Shown: in pieces, positions 23,936-34,700 of the stretch
Layout: each line of letters begins with the position of its first letter
Numbering within the stretch: the first letter of the stretch is position 1
NCBI GenBank assembly: GCA_037042915.1
Contig: CM073197.1
Location: forward strand, 2,852,001-2,916,000
From: Auricularia sp. M13
Lineage: Eukaryota > Basidiomycota > Agaricomycetes > Auriculariales > Auriculariaceae
DNA: 64,000 nucleotides
Direction: 5' to 3'
Position numbers and translations under genes: made by a program
The notes under the pieces: generated by a model
Databases searched by the model: none
Told to the model about the DNA's origin: nothing
What the model saw: only the letters and a program-made list of their open reading frames with translations

Positions 23936-26026
23936 CTACTCGCAGATATCACGCTCAAACCATTGTAAATCCTCTTCCAACCGACCAGCAACACTCAAGA
24001 GAAGGCCCAACACAGCAACGTCGTCGGGGTACTCCATAGTAACACTCCTGCCGGAGGGCTGCGTCGCAAATGCAAAATCAAGGAAAACGGGACGGTAGCA
24101 CTTGACCAATCCTCCCGCCACAGTACGTATCGTGTGTGGCTCGCAGATGATCTGATCCGCGTGCCAATCTGTCTGTGTGATACTGCAATGGTTGATCTCG
24201 CGAATGAAGCCCCGGATGCAGGAGTACTAGCGTGAATTGTGAGATACACCGGGAACATGATGAGGGAGCGTACCAGATTCTTGACCTCCTCATAGGACGT
24301 CTGCTTCGCCAGGACATCCTCGATTTTCGATCCAGCAATGTCCTCCAGGAGGATACCTAGGACCTTGCGGCCATCGGGGAGCTGGACCTTGCGGACACAA
24401 CCAAAGTTGAGCGTTCGCATTTCCTAAATTCGATTTGTCTCACCTCGTGACTACCGTAGTAACGTGGAATCAGCGACCCTTGGAGTTTGCGCAAACGTCG
24501 ATAGGCGCTGTCCTCGCGTCTCAGGAGTTGGTCGGCAAAATTCACCCAGAAGCTGGCTTTGTGCTCCGGGTCCGACTCGGAAAAATTCTCGAGCTTCATC
24601 GGGAACAGTCGCTCGTCGAATAGCTTCAGAACGAGCGTCTGGGCCGACGACGCTCTGGCTCCGGGCACTTGCAGCTGCCCGCGAACAACACGCGAGTAAT
24701 GGTCGGGGCCATCCTGGATGACCTCCGTGACCCGAAATGCGGGGGCAGGCGATTTTAGAGCAGCTCGTCCGTCGTTCGATCACGAGTGCGCCTCCGTTTT
24801 ATCCAAGGGTTCATCTTTACGCGCTCTAGTTTCGACAGAGGATACCGGGGAAATTGACTGCGCCAACGAAGCATTTGACGCGGGAGAACATACCGCCCTG
24901 TAACAGAGAGCACATGGCCGACACGAAGCGAAGTGACAGTGGAGGATTGATGCTTCTTCCAGTCCAGAAAGTATCGCAGATAGTCGCCACCCTCAGAAAG
25001 CTCGTAATAGTCAAAGTCGCGGAAGCGTGTCGGAAGCTTTGGGAGCGGTGTCTGGAGCGATTCCCCTTCCTTGCGAACGGCAGCACCACTGTGGAAGATC
25101 GGATTGCGGAATTTCAGAGTAGGAGAGTATTTGGAGAGGATTTGTGCGATACAAAAGACCGCGGAGTGCTCAGCAGCCGTGAACAATTGGCACGAGGAGG
25201 TCTGATCTGTTGTCGTAGTCGAATATTTCTCGGGCTCTGCAACGACCACAATGAGGGTGTGTTGGCTATCCATGATTACTCCGTGGGCACACTTGACCTT
25301 GTTGCATTCATCGTGCAAAAATCGGATGAGGCGTTGGCTTCTGCTGGCATTTGAGACCTCGCGCCGACGATTGTCGTAAAGGTCTTTCAATTCGTTCCAG
25401 TCGACCGTGTTGTCCGGCTGTAGCAGCTTGAGTTTGCTATGGAGAAGGAAGTTCGAACATACCATCCGGAAGGCAATGCACATGCACAACTTGTGCTGCG
25501 CCCACTTAAATCGGCGATCGGGGGAAGTGTCGATGTAATCGCCAAACCACTCCCGTTCTGCGAGGACCTTGGGTTCTTCGGAATTGCTCAACAAAAATTG
25601 CAGCTCGATGCCCACTAGAGAGGAGTGTCAGGTCGGGTTCGAACCACGACTGGTACTGTGCGAACCATTTTTCCGACGTTTGATTTGGGTAAACATCATA
25701 GCGTCCCAATCCCCGCAGTCACCTGGTAAGAAGCAAAAGCGACGAGCCCAAGAGTGCAGTAGGCTCAACCAAGGAATCCAGGGTGGCGCGCGGCGAATTG
25801 TTTTGTCATCTTTGGCAAGAACAACATCCTGTTCGCGAGGCACCAACATTGACGACCGAAGCAACTTGAGCGTGTTGCGGAACGCGCGAGTCAGCTTGAT
25901 TTCAGTCATTTCGAGGGTGACTTTGTGGTCGAAATTTGGCGCTAGCGCATCGAACGAGACTGCGTCCAAGTGAGGGAGTCGAGCGTTCTTGTGAGCATCG
26001 AGGACGGCAGACAGCGAGGTGGCCAT
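23936..26026 (-). pseudogene. Kinase-like family copy E (7-nt deletion)
   Basis: Minus-strand member of the E/F/J/K type. The start at 26026 gives MATSLSAVLDAHKNARLPHL and the first exon carries WIPWLSLLHSWARRFCFLPG. The next exon encodes ELQFLLSNSEE..WFGDYIDTSPD and HKLCMCIAFRMV. The main exon has VDWNELKDLYDNRR, FRDFDYYELSEGGDY, FLDWKKHQSS, LSVTGRYVLPRQM and RRRTRDRTTDELL. Immediately after DELL the sequence is 7 nt shorter than copies F and K, giving a stop (TAA, complement, near 24757). The other frame resumes FRVTEVIQDGPDHYSRVVRG, LVLKLFDERLFP, RREDSAYRRL and IPRYYGSHEV. The last exon reads ITQTDWHADQII and DFAFATQPSG, ending at 23936. A sequencing error would restore it; otherwise it is a recent pseudogene. 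Confidence 0.72.
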
Positions 26027-26450
26027 GGCTTTGGGTCGGCGATCAGCGATGATGAGGGTAGGAGACTGAGGTTGGGGAACGTCAATTTAAACGCAGCCAG
26101 CAAACAAACCCGGTCGGATGCAACGGGCGTAACCATCGGCGAACGTTTACGTCACAAATACTCATGGCTTTCTGCACGATTCACAAGATGCCGGGCATAT
26201 CTGAAGGCTATATGACTGGCAAGCTGTGCTTGTGCGCAATAAGTTGCTACCCTTAATTCACACTTTGGGCAACCTGATTTGCACAAGCAGAATACATATG
26301 CTGACCCTTCCGCGTTGCTTCCGCGACTCACCCCAGAAAACTATGCCACAGCCATAATTCATCTACGGTGTATCTGTGATCAAGTGTCTGTTCTGCAGGA
26401 GAAATAGGCCTCGACCCGGACGGGCGATGCAGCTGGAGAACACGCCCCGT

Positions 26451-26614
26451 TGTAACTCGAGACTTGCTCTCTTGAAGCCACAAGGGCCTATGTTCACATG
26501 TGCTGGGACTTTGACACAAGACCGCACACGCTCAATTGTGACTCGAGACCTGCTCTCTTGAAGCCACAAGGGACTATGTTCACATGTGCTGGGACTTTGA
26601 CACAAGACCGCACA
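26451..26614. repeat. 86-bp tandem duplication
   Basis: Two nearly identical units begin TGTAACTCGAGAC at 26451 and TGTGACTCGAGAC at 26537. Each contains CTTGAAGCCACAAGGG and ends in ACACAAGACCGCACA. They sit about 75-240 bases upstream of the start codon at 26691, so they may duplicate a promoter element. Confidence 0.8.
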
Positions 26615-26639
26615 GAATCGCTGCCCTGGGGGACATTAT

Positions 26640-26646
26640 TATAAAA
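26640..26646 (+). promoter_or_regulatory. TATA box
   Basis: TATAAAA lies 45-51 bases before the ATG at 26691, directly downstream of the 86-bp tandem duplication. Confidence 0.5.
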
Positions 26647-26690
26647 GGTAATGGCTGCACCCCCCCGTCCAACTCACGACACCTCCTGCC

Positions 26691-28564
26691 ATGGCTCAAG
26701 CACCCGACGACAATCTCGACATCGACAATAATGTACCCGACGACAATCTTGTCATTGACAATGACCCCGCGCTAGAACGATTTCTCAATAGTCCTCTTCC
26801 CTGCTACGAGCTTCACGGAAGCACGGAGCTCATTGCGCAGGAATCGGGGGTGTCAAACAGCAGGACAACCGCTCAATGGGCGCCAGTGCATCTGGCCAAG
26901 CTAATGATTGCCGAGGTTGAAGGTAATAAGAGCGACAAAGAGTTCAGAGCATATTGGGAGCCCTTCATTACGGCTATGCTCACTCAATCCAGCCTCAGGG
27001 CCAAGTTCCCTGGGCCAGACGGGCCGGAGCTGCTCTCGTCAGCTGCGGCGTACACCGAAGCCTGTGGCTTGTAAGTGCGCACATCTTAGTCTACAACTTG
27101 TTTGAACACTCCTTTCAGGCTTGCCCACAATGATGTTTGCCTAAAACCCATCTTCACCCATGCATCCCGGAATTGGTTTACGGTTGAGCAGGATCACCTC
27201 GACGATCTCGGCGTCAAGGCTTTACACTTTGAACTTTTGGATGAAAATCCAGCCGCTGACTCTTCCAGTGAGTGCAACGAACCTTTGCATTGTGAAAGCG
27301 CTCAAATTTCCGCAGGTCGTGCCGCCCTTATTCGCGCAGACAGAGTTTTTAGCGTTGGAGCGACAGGCGATAAGACCGCATCAGATTCCGCGGCGACGCA
27401 GGCATATATGACCCGCATCCAATCAACAGACCAGAAGGCCGCGGATACAAAGCAGACCGATCGCTATAAATTCCTCAAGCTTGGTCTTTCCTGGGAAGTT
27501 GAGAAGGGCGTTGCGAAAATGCTTAAAGCTCGCAGGGCCATACTCCCGATCGAATACAAGGTGAGACCTGTTTTTTCTTTTTGAAGGATGGCAACTCAAA
27601 TAGTATTCAGAAATATGGAGCGTTGCATTGGTACTATTTCGACCACCTCAGGAGGTGCCGTCATGCGCTCGGTTCCGACCCCGAAAAGGTCCAAGTCCTG
27701 ACCGTACAACATCAGCCTAGTTTGGGCAAGGAAGTCGTCGACAAGGACGTCGTTGCCCAGGGGGCGAGAAATCTTGTATACATCCTGAGGCAGGTCTTGC
27801 ACTATTGCGATCGGTACGGCAGGAGAGAAATCATTATAAGCGATTACCAATCCACTGTGCTGCTTATTATTCCCGATGCCGCGTTTGTGGGGGGCAGCAT
27901 CAGCACCTCAGGAGCGACGGACAGGATTCCAATGTGGTTCATGCATATATTCAGTTGCACTGAGAAGTGAGTTACCCCATTTACGGTGTCGACTAGAGCT
28001 GATCATATGCACAGCACCAAGCTCAAGGAGGGACTCACGAGCCGCAATCTGATTGCATGCTTTCTATGGCGGAATCTTGAATATGCCAAGGAAGAATTGG
28101 ATGACGTGCGGAAAAAGGTCATTGAGGCGGCCAAGGAGAAAGCCGCCGGCAACGACAAAGCAGGCGGGGACGGCACTGCCGAGATTACAGCCCAGCTCGG
28201 CGGGATTAAGCTCGATTCGCGAGGCTCAGGCGGAGCGCGCGGCGGCGCCGACAAGTCAGAGCAGCGTGGATCTTCGTCCGCCGTTCCACCAGGGCAAGGC
28301 CAAGGACGCCAGCAGTCATCTTCCAGCAGCAGAACGGGTCCTCCGAGTCAGCAAGGCAGGTCGAACCAGTCATCGAGCTCAGGAAGGCAGGCTCCCGGGG
28401 CTCCCAGCAAGTCCGGCGGCGCCTCAGCTCCCAGCAAGTCCGGCAGTGCCTCAGCTCCCGGCACGGACAAGGGCAAGGACAGAAGCGCGCACTTTGCACC
28501 GGAAGAGAAGGACGACTCGGAGGATGAGGATGAGGATGAGGATGAAGAGGATGACGAGGAGTAG
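26691..28564 (+). CDS. Uncharacterised protein with acidic low-complexity tail
   Basis: Multi-exon gene starting MAQAPDDNLDIDNNVPDDNL. Short introns interrupt it after EACGL (about 27070-27118), near 27266-27315, around 27560-27610 and around 27968-28014. The central part (LAHNDVCLKPIFTHASRNWF, LKLGLSWEVEKGVAKML, GARNLVYILRQVLHYCDRYG) looks like a folded domain of about 350 aa. The last exon ends in a long Gly/Ser/Gln-rich, Lys-containing stretch and an Asp/Glu run (DSEDEDEDEDEEDDEE). I do not recognise the family. An acidic tail of this sort is common in nuclear or chaperone-like proteins, but that is only an inference. TATA and start codon are well placed. Confidence 0.65.
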
Positions 28565-29226
28565 ATTGCCCAGGCAACTGCTTAGATTTCCAAGACTATG
28601 CTCCGTCCTGTACAGATATTGTTTAGACTACGTGCGGTAGACGTCTCGCCAAATGGCGATCGACTCCCTGAAATGTGACTCAATGCTTTTTTCTCACTTG
28701 GAATGATGTCCGCGGAGGTCGAATGCACTTCCGAACGAACTGCGGATGCCCTGGGCATCATTGACGATCGGAGGACGCACCTCGCACGCGCTTGTAAACT
28801 CCAAGCTGCAATTTCACTATCGGTACTTAGGGTCTGTTTGCGCTGATGCTGGACAAGACGCGTGGCAGACACATGAATCATTCCGCGAGCAGCGCTACAT
28901 CACCGGTTGGAGTGAACAGTCCAGGAATAAAGAGTGGAACATGCCTGTGGTCTTTCCACACTCAACACTGGGAGGCCTAGGTCAGGAATATTAATCATAA
29001 TCAACCTGGGCGCAGCGCCGTTTTGCAGACGGTGAACAGCTCCCGCGGCGGCAGCAATCTTGACTCAACCAGCGAAATGCCCACGGAGACGGGTGATGGG
29101 ATGCATGGGATGCGGCATGGGATGCGCATGGAAAGAAGTAATTTTACATGAGGGGGAAGAATATAGCATGGCGGGGGAGACGTTCCATACAAGCGCAGCG
29201 CGACCAGCCCAAGCAAAATAAGACGC
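28565..29226. other. Intergenic, partly duplicated 3' flank of eS24
   Basis: No gene seen. From about 29015 rightward it matches the 3' flank of the full eS24 gene near 38810-39013, as part of the eS24 segmental duplication. Confidence 0.5.
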
Positions 29227-29651
29227 TTATTTCTTCTTTGCCGGCTCGGACGTCTTGACCTTCTTCGTGCCCCGGAACTACAGTAGCGGGTTAGGATGGC
29301 ATGGGGAATAAATGGATGGGAAGGACGGACCTTCTTTGAGCGGTTCTTGCGCTGCTTGCGCATCTGGCGCGAGAGCTTGTCGACCTTGGTCGCCAATCCC
29401 TTCTGCTCGGGGGCGTCACTGGATATTCGGAAGACGGGCGTGCGACTAACGCGTATCAGCCGGTGCTTGGGCTCGAACTTGAGCTGGGCGGCGTCCGAGT
29501 CGTAGATGAGGACGAAGCCGGTGGACTTGCCGCCGCCGAACTGGGTGCGGAAGCCGAAGGGGACGACGAGCTTCTTGTCCGTCTTGTACGTCGCGGCGAG
29601 CTTCTCGGCCAGCTCGTCCTTGGACACGTTCGGCCGCGTCGGGTGCAGCAC
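29015..29651. repeat. eS24 segmental duplication, partial arm
   Basis: Direct repeat of about 38810-39440, including the eS24 3' flank with the GGGATGCGCATGGAAAGAAG stretch. The two arms bracket kinase-like copy F. Confidence 0.8.
29227..29651 (-). pseudogene. Truncated copy of ribosomal protein eS24 gene
   Basis: The minus strand reads [48 protein letters not shown], then after a short intron [20 protein letters not shown] and the basic tail. This is almost identical to the complete gene at 39014-39698. The 5' end (ATG micro-exon and [20 protein letters not shown]) is missing: similarity stops at 29651. The tail codons and stop at 29227 are preserved. As the N-terminal strand is absent it cannot give a working 40S protein. 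Confidence 0.85.
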
Positions 29652-29820
29652 GGCCGGGCTCGGCGCGGTTGGCGACGGTCAGGCGGGTGTTGGAACGCCG
29701 ATGCTACCCTTCGCAGGCTGACCGCACGGTCATTGTGAGGTAGATAGGGCAATGCGCAAGCAGCGCGTTGTCCATTAGACACTGCGGGCGGCGGTCGCGC
29801 GGACGACTGCGGTGGGCTGG

Positions 29821-29998
29821 GGCAACCGTGATGCAAACATTAGCCAAAACAAATCCTACTTTCCGAAGCGCATGTCAAGCTGTAACTCGGCCTGCCTCAC
29901 TACAGTGTACAATCAGCCTGGCTCGCTCGTCGCAATGCGTGCATTTAATCCGTTTCCATCGAGGTTTATATGCCGAGCGAGCTCGCAGTATGCATGAG
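29821..29998 (+). repeat. 178-bp dispersed repeat, copy 1
   Basis: Matches 51928-52105 in inverted orientation over exactly 178 bp with only a few mismatches. It begins GGCAACCGTGATGCAAACAT and ends CTCGCAGTATGCATGAG, three bases from the stop codon of copy F. No clear terminal repeats or target duplication are visible; it could be a solo LTR, a SINE-like or a MITE-like element. Confidence 0.75.
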
Positions 29999-30184
29999 GC
30001 CCTATTCGCAGAGATCGCGCTCATACCACTGCAAGTCGTCCTCCAAGTCTCCGATAACGCCCAAGAGCATGCCGACCCTAGCCACGTCATCGGGCTCCTC
30101 CATCATGGCATTCCTGCCGGAAGATTGCGTCGCAAATGCGAAATCGAGGAACACGGGCCGGTAGCACTCGACAAAGCCTCCTGA

Positions 30185-30503
30185 TGTGATGAGTCGGCCT
30201 CCCTCGCATCACCCGGCTCCCGACCGACTCCTCGCACGACCCCGTGCTCCTCGCCGTCGTCCCCGTTCGCGATGACTACCTTCCGATGATCCCGTACATA
30301 CTTGCCTCGGTCCGCCTTGTTCCATTTCGATTATGACTGCCCTGCTCCTTTCTCTCACTCTGTATATCATTCCGGTTCTGTATGTACGTTCCCCTACGCT
30401 TGCAACGCCGCCTAGCTTTCCTTTGCACCTCGTTGCCCTCGCCTCGACCTCGCAAAGACTCTCGGCCTCGTGTGACCTCGCTCCGACGTAGCGAGTCCTC
30501 ACA
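30185..30503 (+). repeat. 5' LTR
   Basis: 319 bp, TG...CA ends, matching 36040-36358 without a difference that I can see. Confidence 0.93.
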
Positions 30504-30576
30504 GTTTGCAAGCGTACCTACAAGCACCTATTCGCGATAAGTGCTTCGTTCATCCGTTTTCACTGACGACGTCACT

Positions 30577-31716
30577 ATGCCCGAAGCCGCTCAAGTCACC
30601 ATGCAGGACTTGATCAACCAGATCAATGTCCAAGCTCAACTGATTCATGATCTGCAGAACCGCGCGCCTACCATCCAGTTTGATGCGGCAGCGTTCGCGG
30701 CAGCATTTCCTGCACCGGTTGTGCACGTTGCCGCGCCGACCGGTTCTGGTCCCGCGAACGTTCCTGCATCCCGCGCGCCCACACTACGTTTCGATCACGA
30801 CGTCGAGCCGTTCGATGGCAAGGCCGCCAGCCTCGAGTCGTTTCTATTCAACGTCCAGCTCCGGATCGACGCTCAGGCTGCTCAACTTCCCGACGACGCA
30901 ACCAAAGTCAAATTTTTCGCGTCCAACCTGGGCAAGGGACCCGGCTGGTCGTACTATCAAGGCCTGCGCGTCCAGAACGATCCTAGCCACACGGATTATG
31001 CGCTATTCATCCAGAACTTCAAAACCCACTTCGCCGACGCCAATCTGGTCGAGACGATGGACACCAAACTGGAGAATTTGAAGCAATCCGGTAACGTCTC
31101 CAACTATGCTGCCCGCTTCAACGAGTACGCCTCGTATCTTGATCTCTCAGAATTTACGAAGTGCAAGATGTTCTTCAATGGACTCAAGCAAGAAATCAAG
31201 GACGTCTTCCGCAATATTGAGCGTCCGGCGAAACTGCACGACCTGCAGAAGGCCGCAACATCCGCCGAAGCTCGTATTCGCAGCGTGGACAGTCACTCAA
31301 AGACTGAAGGTAAGTCCAACGGTCAGAAGAACTCATCCAATTCGCAGAATAACAATAACTCCAACCGTTCCGCGTCTAACCAACGCAACGGCTCATCTTC
31401 CTCGTCCTGGCGCTCTCAGCCCTCGAACTCGTCCCAGACCTCTTCGTCCTCGTCCTCGCGCGCGGGTGACACGATTTCTCTGCCAACGGACACGCCAATG
31501 CAAGTTGACGCCGTCAAGATGTTGAAAATGTCGCCCGCCGACCGCCTCAAAGAGAAAGCCCGCCGTCTCGCCCACAACCTCTGCTTCTGGTGCGGTTCCG
31601 ACGATCACAAGATTCAGGACTGCCCGACCGCCCCTCAAGATGTGAAGAATAAGTCCAAGATTCGCATCGTCGCCGCGTCCGACAAGCAGGCGGGAAAAGC
31701 CAGCCCGAAGGCGTAA
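30577..31716 (+). CDS. gag: Retrotransposon Gag
   Basis: About 379 aa. It contains a coiled-coil-like start (TMQDLINQINVQAQ), a retrotransposon-type capsid region (PFDGKAASLESFLFNVQLRI, YAARFNEYASYLDL), a Ser/Asn-rich linker and a single CCHC zinc knuckle, CFWCGSDDHKIQDC, for RNA binding. It is the structural protein of the element's particle. Part of the recent LTR insertion; it looks whole. Confidence 0.9.
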   Translation: MPEAAQVTMQDLINQINVQAQLIHDLQNRAPTIQFDAAAFAAAFPAPVVHVAAPTGSGPANVPASRAPTLRFDHDVEPFDGKAASLESFLFNVQLRIDAQAAQLPDDATKVKFFASNLGKGPGWSYYQGLRVQNDPSHTDYALFIQNFKTHFADANLVETMDTKLENLKQSGNVSNYAARFNEYASYLDLSEFTKCKMFFNGLKQEIKDVFRNIERPAKLHDLQKAATSAEARIRSVDSHSKTEGKSNGQKNSSNSQNNNNSNRSASNQRNGSSSSSWRSQPSNSSQTSSSSSSRAGDTISLPTDTPMQVDAVKMLKMSPADRLKEKARRLAHNLCFWCGSDDHKIQDCPTAPQDVKNKSKIRIVAASDKQAGKASPKA

Positions 31717-31769
31717 TTGACGCTTCTGCGTCTTCGGGGCCCGTTAGGAAGCATCAAGACAACGATTTC

Positions 31770-34700
31770 GTGCGCGCAACATCAGGCGACTGGATCGCGC
31801 GCATGGATTCGGCTCCACGATATGTGTTTGGTGCCCACATTCGTGCGGCGCCCCGCTCGGCTCAGCACCTGTTCCTCTCCATCTCGATCACTCTCCCCAA
31901 CCGCACCATAATTCGCACGTACGCATTTATCGATTGCGGTGCCACTCACTCGTTTGTCTCCCTCGAGTTCGTCAAGAACCACCAGATTCCACTCTCCCGA
32001 CTCTCCGAGCCGCGCCCAGTCTTTACCATCGACGATCGCCCTCTGGTGTCAGGTCTCATGACCCACGACACCATGGTACGCCTCTCCTGCGGTTCTCATC
32101 ACGAGTTTCTTCGTCTCGGACTCATCACTTGCCCGTACCCCGTCATCCTCGGCATGGACTGGCTGCAACGTCACAACCCGGCCATTGACTGGGTACGTCG
32201 ACATGTGGATCTTACTAAATGCGATCCACAGGACCATACTCTCGCTGCCTCGCCCACGCCGACCGGCCAAAGTCGAAACGCGTGCCTCGCTTATTCGGAC
32301 GATGACGACGCGCGCTACGGCTTCCAACCGTACTATCCGTCGAGCATCGAATACCTACGCGTCCCGCGCGACACTGGAGTAGCTACCCAGTCAGCCGACG
32401 CCTCCTCGGACACCTCGTCGCCCACGGACCTGCCTGGCCACTGTCAAAATGGTTCCTTCGCCTCCTTCGTCACCGGTGCCACCGTCGTCGAACCCACCGT
32501 TTCCCTCGATCCCAGCCCAAATATCGAACTACTGCCTTGGAAGCGCTTCTGCAAAGTCGCGAAGAACAAGGAAGTAGGCGTTTTGAATTATCTCAATGAC
32601 TTTCAGATCGGCGCTCGGCTTGCCGCTGAGCAGATCAACTCGACGTCCGCAGACGCTCCCTGCGGTGAGACACCGCCTCGCGCTACTGACGACCTCTTTC
32701 CAGACGACTCGGACCCTCTGCCGCCCGACAAGGCCGCCGAGGCGCTCCCAGACGGCCTCAAGGACTTCGCCGACGTTTTCTCCGCGGAAGACGCTGAAGT
32801 TCTCGCCGACCACCGCCCATATGACCTCAAAATCGATATCGAGGAGGGCAAGACTCCACCATTCGGTCCGCTCTATTCGCTCTCACGCGACGAGCGCGCG
32901 GCGCTCTTCAAATGGATCGAGCAGAACCTCGACAAGGGGTTCATCCGCAAGTCCCAGTCCTCTGCCGCATCGCCGATCTTATTCGCCAAGAAGAAAAACG
33001 GCGACCTGCGTCTCTGCGTCGACTATCGGGCGCTCAATAAAATCACCAAGAAGAATCGTTTCCCGCTACCGCTGGTCAACGATCTCCTCGCCAACGTCCG
33101 CGGCTGTACGGTGTTCACCAAACTCGACCTCAAGCATGCATACAATTTGGTGCGCATTGCTGAGGGCGATGAGTGGAAAACCGCCTTCCGCACTCACTAC
33201 GGCTTGTTCGAGTACTGCGTCATGCCCTTTGGGCTGACCAATGCTCCGGCCAATTTTCAGGCTTTCATCCAGGACACGCTGCGAGACCTGCTCGACATTT
33301 GCTGCGTTGTCTACCTGGACGATATTCTCATATTCTCGCGCAATACGGAAGACCATACTCAACACGTCCGCATGGTTCTCGAACGACTACGCAAAGCCAA
33401 ACTCTACGCCAACCTCGACAAGTGTGAATTTGCGCAATCTGAGGTAGAGTACCTCGGCTTTCTCTTATCAGCTGATGGCCTCCGTATGCACCCGCAGAAG
33501 CTCTCGACGATCTCAGACTGGCGCGCACCGCGCTCTGTCAAGGAGATTCAGTCGTTTCTCGGGTTCACCAACTTCTACCGGCGTTTCATCGACCACTACG
33601 CCGAACTCGTTATTCCGCTCAACCGTCTCACACATAAGGACGTCAACCCCGACCCACGCGCGGCGTTCTCGTTGCCTGACGACGCCCTTGCGGCATTCGA
33701 GGAGCTCAAGGCTGCCTTCCTCACTGGCCCGGTGCTACGGCACTTCGACTTCGAACGTCCGTGCACGGTCGTGACCGACGCCTCCGACTTCGCCCTCGCC
33801 GCAATCCTACATCAACCTGACGACTCTGGCGACCTTCACCCCGTCGCTTTCTATTCCCGCAAATTCTCACCCGCTGAGATCAATTACGATGTCCACGACA
33901 AGGAGCTCCTCGGCGTGGTCGAAGCTTTCCGCGAATGGCGACACTGGCTTATTGGCACCGACGATCCGATTCGCGTCGCATGCGATCACAAAAATCTTGA
34001 GTATTTCATGGATTCTCGCACTCTCAACCGGCGCCAAGCGCGCTGGTCTATGTTTCTCACCGAGTTTAATTTCAAGCTCGCGCACTTTCCTGGAACTCAA
34101 AATCCCGCCGACGCTCCCTCTCGACGCGCGGATTACGTTCCTCAAGAGGGGGATGATGTCCTCCGACAGCAGTATCAAGCGCTCCTCAAGCCCCAGCACT
34201 ATGCGGACGTCTTTCCGCACCGGGTGCCTGCTGTATCAGAGACCGTCGCCGCAACGTACGTTCCACCCTCTCTCTTTGTTCTCGACTCCTCCGAGCTTCG
34301 CGACAAGTTCTTCGATGCGTACAAGACTGACACAGAGTGGCGCGAGGGTCTCCTGGCACCGAACACGCTGTTCAGGGTGACCGAGGGCACTGTCTATCAC
34401 GACGGCCGCCTCTTCGTCCCCGCACCCTTGCGTGCTGAGATCCTCCGCTCTCGCCACGACTCTGTCATTGCAGGACATCCTGGCCGCGCGCGTACACTGG
34501 AGCTCGTCCAACGCGACTTCTCATGGCCAGGAATGACACGCTACATCCGGCTTTATGTCTCGACCTGCGTCACCTGCAAACGCATCAAAGCTGAACGCCA
34601 CCAACCATACGGCCTTCTTCAACCCTTGCCGATCCCAGCGACTCCCTGGTCGTCGATCTCAGTCGACATGATTGTCAAGCTACCGCTCTCGCACGGATGC

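Larger units (their letters stand above)
26027..26690. other. Intergenic between divergent genes, with tandem duplication
   Basis: Separates copy E (minus) from the gene starting at 26691 (plus). Its right half contains an 86-bp tandem duplication and the TATA box of the downstream gene. Confidence 0.5.

Noticed and set aside
29652-29820. Possible extra exon of eS24 beyond the truncation
   Set aside because: The sequence does not match the eS24 first exons or introns; it is unrelated flank.
30504-30576. tRNA primer-binding site after the left LTR
   Set aside because: No convincing match to a tRNA 3' end is visible by eye; the element may use another priming mode known in chromoviruses.
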